Source: Luidia sarsii
Lineage: Eukaryota; Echinodermata; Asteroidea; Paxillosida; Luidiidae
NCBI GenBank assembly: GCA_949987565.1
Contig: OX465118.1
Location: forward strand, 11,482,384-11,546,383
Direction: 5' to 3'
DNA: 64,000 bases
Shown here: in pieces, positions 60,820-64,000 of the stretch
How positions within the stretch are numbered: position 1 is the stretch's first letter
Layout: each line of letters begins with the position of its first letter
Notes under the pieces: generated by a model
Told to the model about the DNA's origin: nothing
Database searches by the model: none
What the model saw: the letters and a program-made list of their open reading frames with translations, nothing else
Position numbers and translations under genes: made by a program

Positions 60820-63800
60820 CCCCTCTCTCTCTCTCTCTCTTGAAGCGTGATGAGGCTTCCAGCTCCTCAAACCACGCGTGACATTCTTCAAATTCTGATC
60901 AGTTTGTTGACAAATTCCTTCCCACGCTGTCAAACACTTTAACATTTTTTATATGCATAAACAGATCCTTGCTCGGGTTGTCATTAACAAAGCCACGATT
61001 TTTGTCCGAGGTTTCAAGAGAAGAGAACTAAATGAATTTGTGAATGAATGCTAGTTGCCTTCCATTGTTATTCTCGGTCCTTGTCACGTCAATGACCTAT
61101 ACCTGACTATTCACCGATCTTTTGTCCATTCAAAGATCACTGATCAGACCGTCTGGCAACCTGACGCCCCTTAATTTCAACTCGCTAGCAAGAGAACAAT
61201 AATGATCACCATAGCACATGGCCGCACCCGTCATGCTAAAACCATGCACGAAACGTACAGGATGGGAATACTTAAGCTTAGGAGATTCACCCCTTAAACC
61301 CACAGTAATCTGCTTGGATTTGTTTTAACAAAAAGGGCGCCACAGTCACTAAGCTAACTCAGCTCAATTCTAGACAATGTGTAGGCCTAGGCCGAGGCCG
61401 GCGAACCGTCCCTCTTTGTAATCAACCGCTCAAATCAGTAGCAAAATGTTATTGACAGTCTTCGGTCATTGTTCTCGAATCGTTGGCAGTGTGAACAGCC
61501 GTGCGAGGATGGCAATGTCTGTCTGCCAACACGCATCCTCCTTGAACGAAGCCTGTACGCCAATGCATGGTCACCGCTGGATTACGAGGTGAGAAACTAC
61601 AAACAAACGAACGCCGGTATGGCGCATGCGCGGAAGTAGATTAAATCTTGTTGTTGTTTTTCTCAGAAGTTAGAGGGCCTGACGTTTCGATCCTAGAAGG
61701 ACCTTTCTCAAAGGCAAAGGCCTTTGAGATAGGTCCTGCTAGGATCGAAACGTCAGGCCCACTAAATTTTGAACTTTTTCATGGGTTGATTCAGAACCAC
61801 ACTTCCACATGGTGTCACCGTAAACCATCTTTGATTCACTGGCTGTCACCTATGCAGGTGATTGACGGTTGCCAGTGCGTACCTAAGGTGCAACCCTGCG
61901 GGAGGGTTCCACTGATGAAGGTGTTCCACCACGACACGCCTTACGAGACCACGATAGACGTGGGCGAGTGCCGGGGAAGGTGCTACGGTCACGGTGCGTA
62001 ATCTCCCAACCAACACCACCCATCACATCCCATCACACCCCACACCACCCATCACATCCCATCACACCCCACACCACCCATCACATCCATCACACCCCAC
62101 ACCACCCATCACCTCCCAACACCACCCTTCACATCCCATCACATCCCATCACACCCCACACCACCCATCACCACCCCACACCACCCATCACCACCCAACA
62201 CCACCCATCACCACCCAACACCACCCATCACATCCCATCACACCCCACACCACCCCATCACATCCCATCACACCCCACACCACCCATCACCACCCAACAC
62301 CACCCATCACATCCCATCACACCCCACACCACCCATCACCACCCAACACCACCCATCACATCCCATCACACCCCACACCACCCATCACCACCCCACACCA
62401 CCCATCACATCCCATCACACCCCACACCACCCATCACCACCCAACACCACCCATCACATCACATCACACCCCACACCACCCATCACCACCCAACACCACC
62501 CATCACATCCCATCACACCCCACACCACCCAACATACATACCCCACCCCACCCCACCCAACCCCTACCACACCCAACCCCACCCAAACCCCACCACACCC
62601 AGCCCCACCCCACCACACGCAACCCCACCCCATACACTCCACACACTCCACCCAACCCCACCCCACCATACCCCACCATACCCAACCTCACCCCACCCAC
62701 CCCACCCCATCACACCCACCATACCCAACCCACCCCATCCAACCCCACCCCACCATACCCCACCATACCCAACCTCACCCCACCCACCCCACCCCATCAC
62801 AACCTCCATACCCAACCCACCCCACCCAACAGCACCCCACCATACCCAAGATCACCCACCCCCATTTAACCCCCAACCTTTCCACCTGCTTCCAAACTTA
62901 CACCTGGTCGGTTTTTTTAATCTAGTAGTCCAAGCTTCCCCCTGATCAATAATTGCAATTAAGTGAGAGTACCCGGACTTAGACCTGAGGCTTTTTATAT
63001 TTCTATGATTAGATCAGCAAGCGGTCAGCAAGTGGTCACCAGCGTTTGTGTATAACTTTTCTTTCTTGTTTTGGAAGTGAAATGTCTGATTGTGTGTTGT
63101 CTTATAAAGCGCATTGATTTGTTTCATCGTTTCATTTTCTGAAGTAAATACAAAAAAAACCTGTTGCAAACTGCTCACTGACTAAAATGACCTGCAATAC
63201 ATCAATCTCTAAAGTAAGAGTACCTGACGTTTCGATCCTAGCAGGACCTTTCTCAAAGGCATTTCATTGTCTGATTGTTTTGTATGAAATTTAAATGATT
63301 TTGGTTTCTTGGTTTTCCGCAGATTCGGGTATGACGTGCCGGGCAACCCAGAATAAGACGCAAACAGTGCTCGGTCCAAATGGTAGGTTCTAGGAATGAA
63401 ACAAAAGCAATGATTGGTCTAAATGGTCCTGTCAAGAATGTAACCGAAATGCTGATTGGTTCAAATGGTTTGGTCAAGAATGTAACCAAAATGCTGATTG
63501 GTTCAAATAGTTCTGTCGAGAATGTAACCCAAATTCTGATTGGTTCAAATGGTTTGGTCACGGAATGTAACCCAAATGCTGATTGGTTCAAATGGTTCGG
63601 TCAAGAATGTAACCAAAATGCTGATTGGCTCAAATGGTTCGGTCAAGAATGTAACCCAAATGCTGATTGGTTCAAATGGTTTGGTCAAGAATGTAACCCA
63701 AATGCTGATTGGTTCAAATGGTTTGGTCAAGAATGTATTCAAAATGCTGATTGGTTCAAATGGTTCGGTCAAGAATGTAACAAAGTCAGTCATTGGTCAG

Positions 63801-64000
63801 GAATGAAATTGGACCAATACAAAGTGATCTTTTAAAAATTCTGTCAATCGGTTGAAACAACCCAAGTTTACCTGACCGTGGACATTGTCAAATGAAAGCG
63901 TGTGTTCTCCATCCTCTATATCCCTCCATTGTGCAGGCCACGAGTGCGTTGACGTCATCACCGGTTGCTCCTGCACCGGAAGTTGCTTTCGTGCCAGTCA
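53348..64000 (+). CDS. Secreted cystine-rich (cystine-knot-like) precursor with furin site, partial
   Basis: Exons: 53348-53417, 55135-55383, 59406-59545, 61490-61588, 61858-61993, 63323-63382, 63937 onward (cut by the window end). All phases agree; 272 residues are visible. The start encodes a signal peptide (RGTACCLIYTAFICLL). A polar Ser/Asp/Thr-rich propeptide follows, then a pentabasic RRRRR cleavage site and a cysteine-rich domain: CEQPCEDGNVC, GCQCVPKVQPCG, TTIDVGECRGRCYGH, SGMTCRATQNKT (a possible N-glycan), GHECVDVITGCSCTGSC. The CxC, CxGxC and CxC spacing looks like a cystine-knot growth factor or hormone. I cannot name the family. Trunk/PTTH-like and CTCK-type ligands are the alternatives considered. 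Exon 3 lies behind a 700-bp CT tract, and the introns after exons 5 and 6 start with tandem arrays. Confidence 0.85.
53880..54020 (+). mobile_element. SINE-1 copy
   Basis: ccccatcccggcaaagacta, a shortened A-box region (ctcagatgggaagagcactg) and GGTTCAAGTTCC. It lies in intron 1 of the secreted-precursor gene. Confidence 0.65.
54685..54780. repeat. FB1 foldback, complete
   Basis: gacgttttgatcctagcagg and its near-inverse (cttctactatcgaaacgtca) surround a short spacer. Confidence 0.7.
56388..56753. mobile_element. MITE, family B
   Basis: Full-length copy in intron 2 of the secreted-precursor gene. About 30 bases upstream ends one copy of a 34-bp direct repeat (cgtccacgtcgcccacaaaa) whose other copy is at about 56147. 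Confidence 0.75.
58690..59400. repeat. (CT)n-rich pyrimidine tract up to an exon acceptor
   Basis: About 700 bp of CTCTCT with CCC interruptions, ending in cttttcttcacag, which is the acceptor of exon 3 of the secreted-precursor gene. Two internal sections repeat (around 58890 and 59250). Ser/Leu frames of over 300 codons are artefacts until they reach the real exon. Confidence 0.9.
60340..60840. repeat. CCTCTCTCAA minisatellite in a CT tract
   Basis: About 16 copies of the 10-bp unit cctctctcaa between 60494 and 60655 are embedded in CT-rich DNA. The array is intronic. Confidence 0.9.
61670..61770. repeat. FB1 foldback, complete
   Basis: gacgtttcgatcctagaagg and its inverse lie about 90 bp before the acceptor of exon 5 of the secreted-precursor gene. 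A family D end (atggtgtcaccgtaaacca) lies between. Confidence 0.75.
62005..62870. repeat. ACACCACCCATCAC minisatellite
   Basis: About 860 bp of variants of accacccatcacatccc and accacccatcaccaccc, degenerating after 62520 into ccccacccaaccccacc. It begins about a dozen bases after the donor of exon 5 (61993). His/Pro/Thr frames are artefacts. Confidence 0.9.
63385..63795. repeat. 42-bp tandem repeat array
   Basis: About nine or ten units with the pattern attggttcaaatggtttggt plus caagaatgtaacc plus (c/a)aaatgctg. The unit length is divisible by three, so frames on both strands stay open. It begins in the intron right after exon 6 of the secreted-precursor gene, and the exon end resembles the unit. 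Confidence 0.9.

Noticed and set aside
61968..62945. His/Thr/Pro-rich frames of about 300 codons
   Set aside because: They are produced by the accacccatcac minisatellite in an intron, and all three frames look alike.
63380..63835. A 151-codon frame with repeated NVTQMLIGSNG, plus antisense counterpart
   Set aside because: A 42-bp repeat keeps frames open on both strands. It lies in an intron and lacks a credible start.

Overview
The window is animal nuclear DNA: short exons with consistent GT-AG boundaries, large repeat-filled introns, tRNA-derived SINEs, LINE remnants, many inverted-repeat (MITE-like) families and long simple-sequence arrays. The protein families (PrimPol, CLCA, TRPC, a TspanC8 tetraspanin, a secreted cystine-rich precursor) fit an invertebrate deuterostome. 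An echinoderm is my best guess, but this is inference and was not tested by database search.

Layout. (1) 2.3-10.5 kb, + strand: a nearly complete PrimPol primase-polymerase gene in ten exons, including one GC-AG intron. (2) 12.0-21.2 kb, - strand: a complete CLCA-family gene in 15 exons, about 1013 aa, with a signal peptide and one C-terminal membrane segment. Its protease HExxH and its VWA metal-site residues are both lost. (3) 24.8-38.2 kb, - strand: a TRPC-family channel in 13 exons, about 1224 aa, ending in an unusual coiled-coil tail of about 400 aa whose last codons and stop lie inside a MITE end. (4) 40.7-44.8 kb, - strand: a TspanC8 tetraspanin in five coding exons, about 447 aa, with a glutamine-rich cytoplasmic N-terminal extension of about 195 aa. 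(5) 52.7 kb to the window end, + strand: a TATA-driven gene for a secreted, furin-site-containing, cystine-rich precursor of unrecognised family, cut by the window edge. Convergent PrimPol and CLCA meet near 11-12 kb. The tetraspanin and the secreted precursor are divergent across about 8 kb of repeats.

All exon phases were checked by hand by splicing the sequence. They close in CLCA, TRPC, the tetraspanin and the visible part of the cystine-rich gene. One PrimPol junction (exon 8 to 9) is left one base out of phase. The five genes do not form an obvious pathway. CLCA, TRPC, the tetraspanin and the secreted precursor are all cell-surface or secreted proteins, whereas PrimPol acts on DNA.

Non-coding DNA is dominated by at least seven inverted-repeat families (called A-G here), a recurrent foldback element (FB1), two SINE families and minisatellites. 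Several of these sit directly against exon ends or splice sites.
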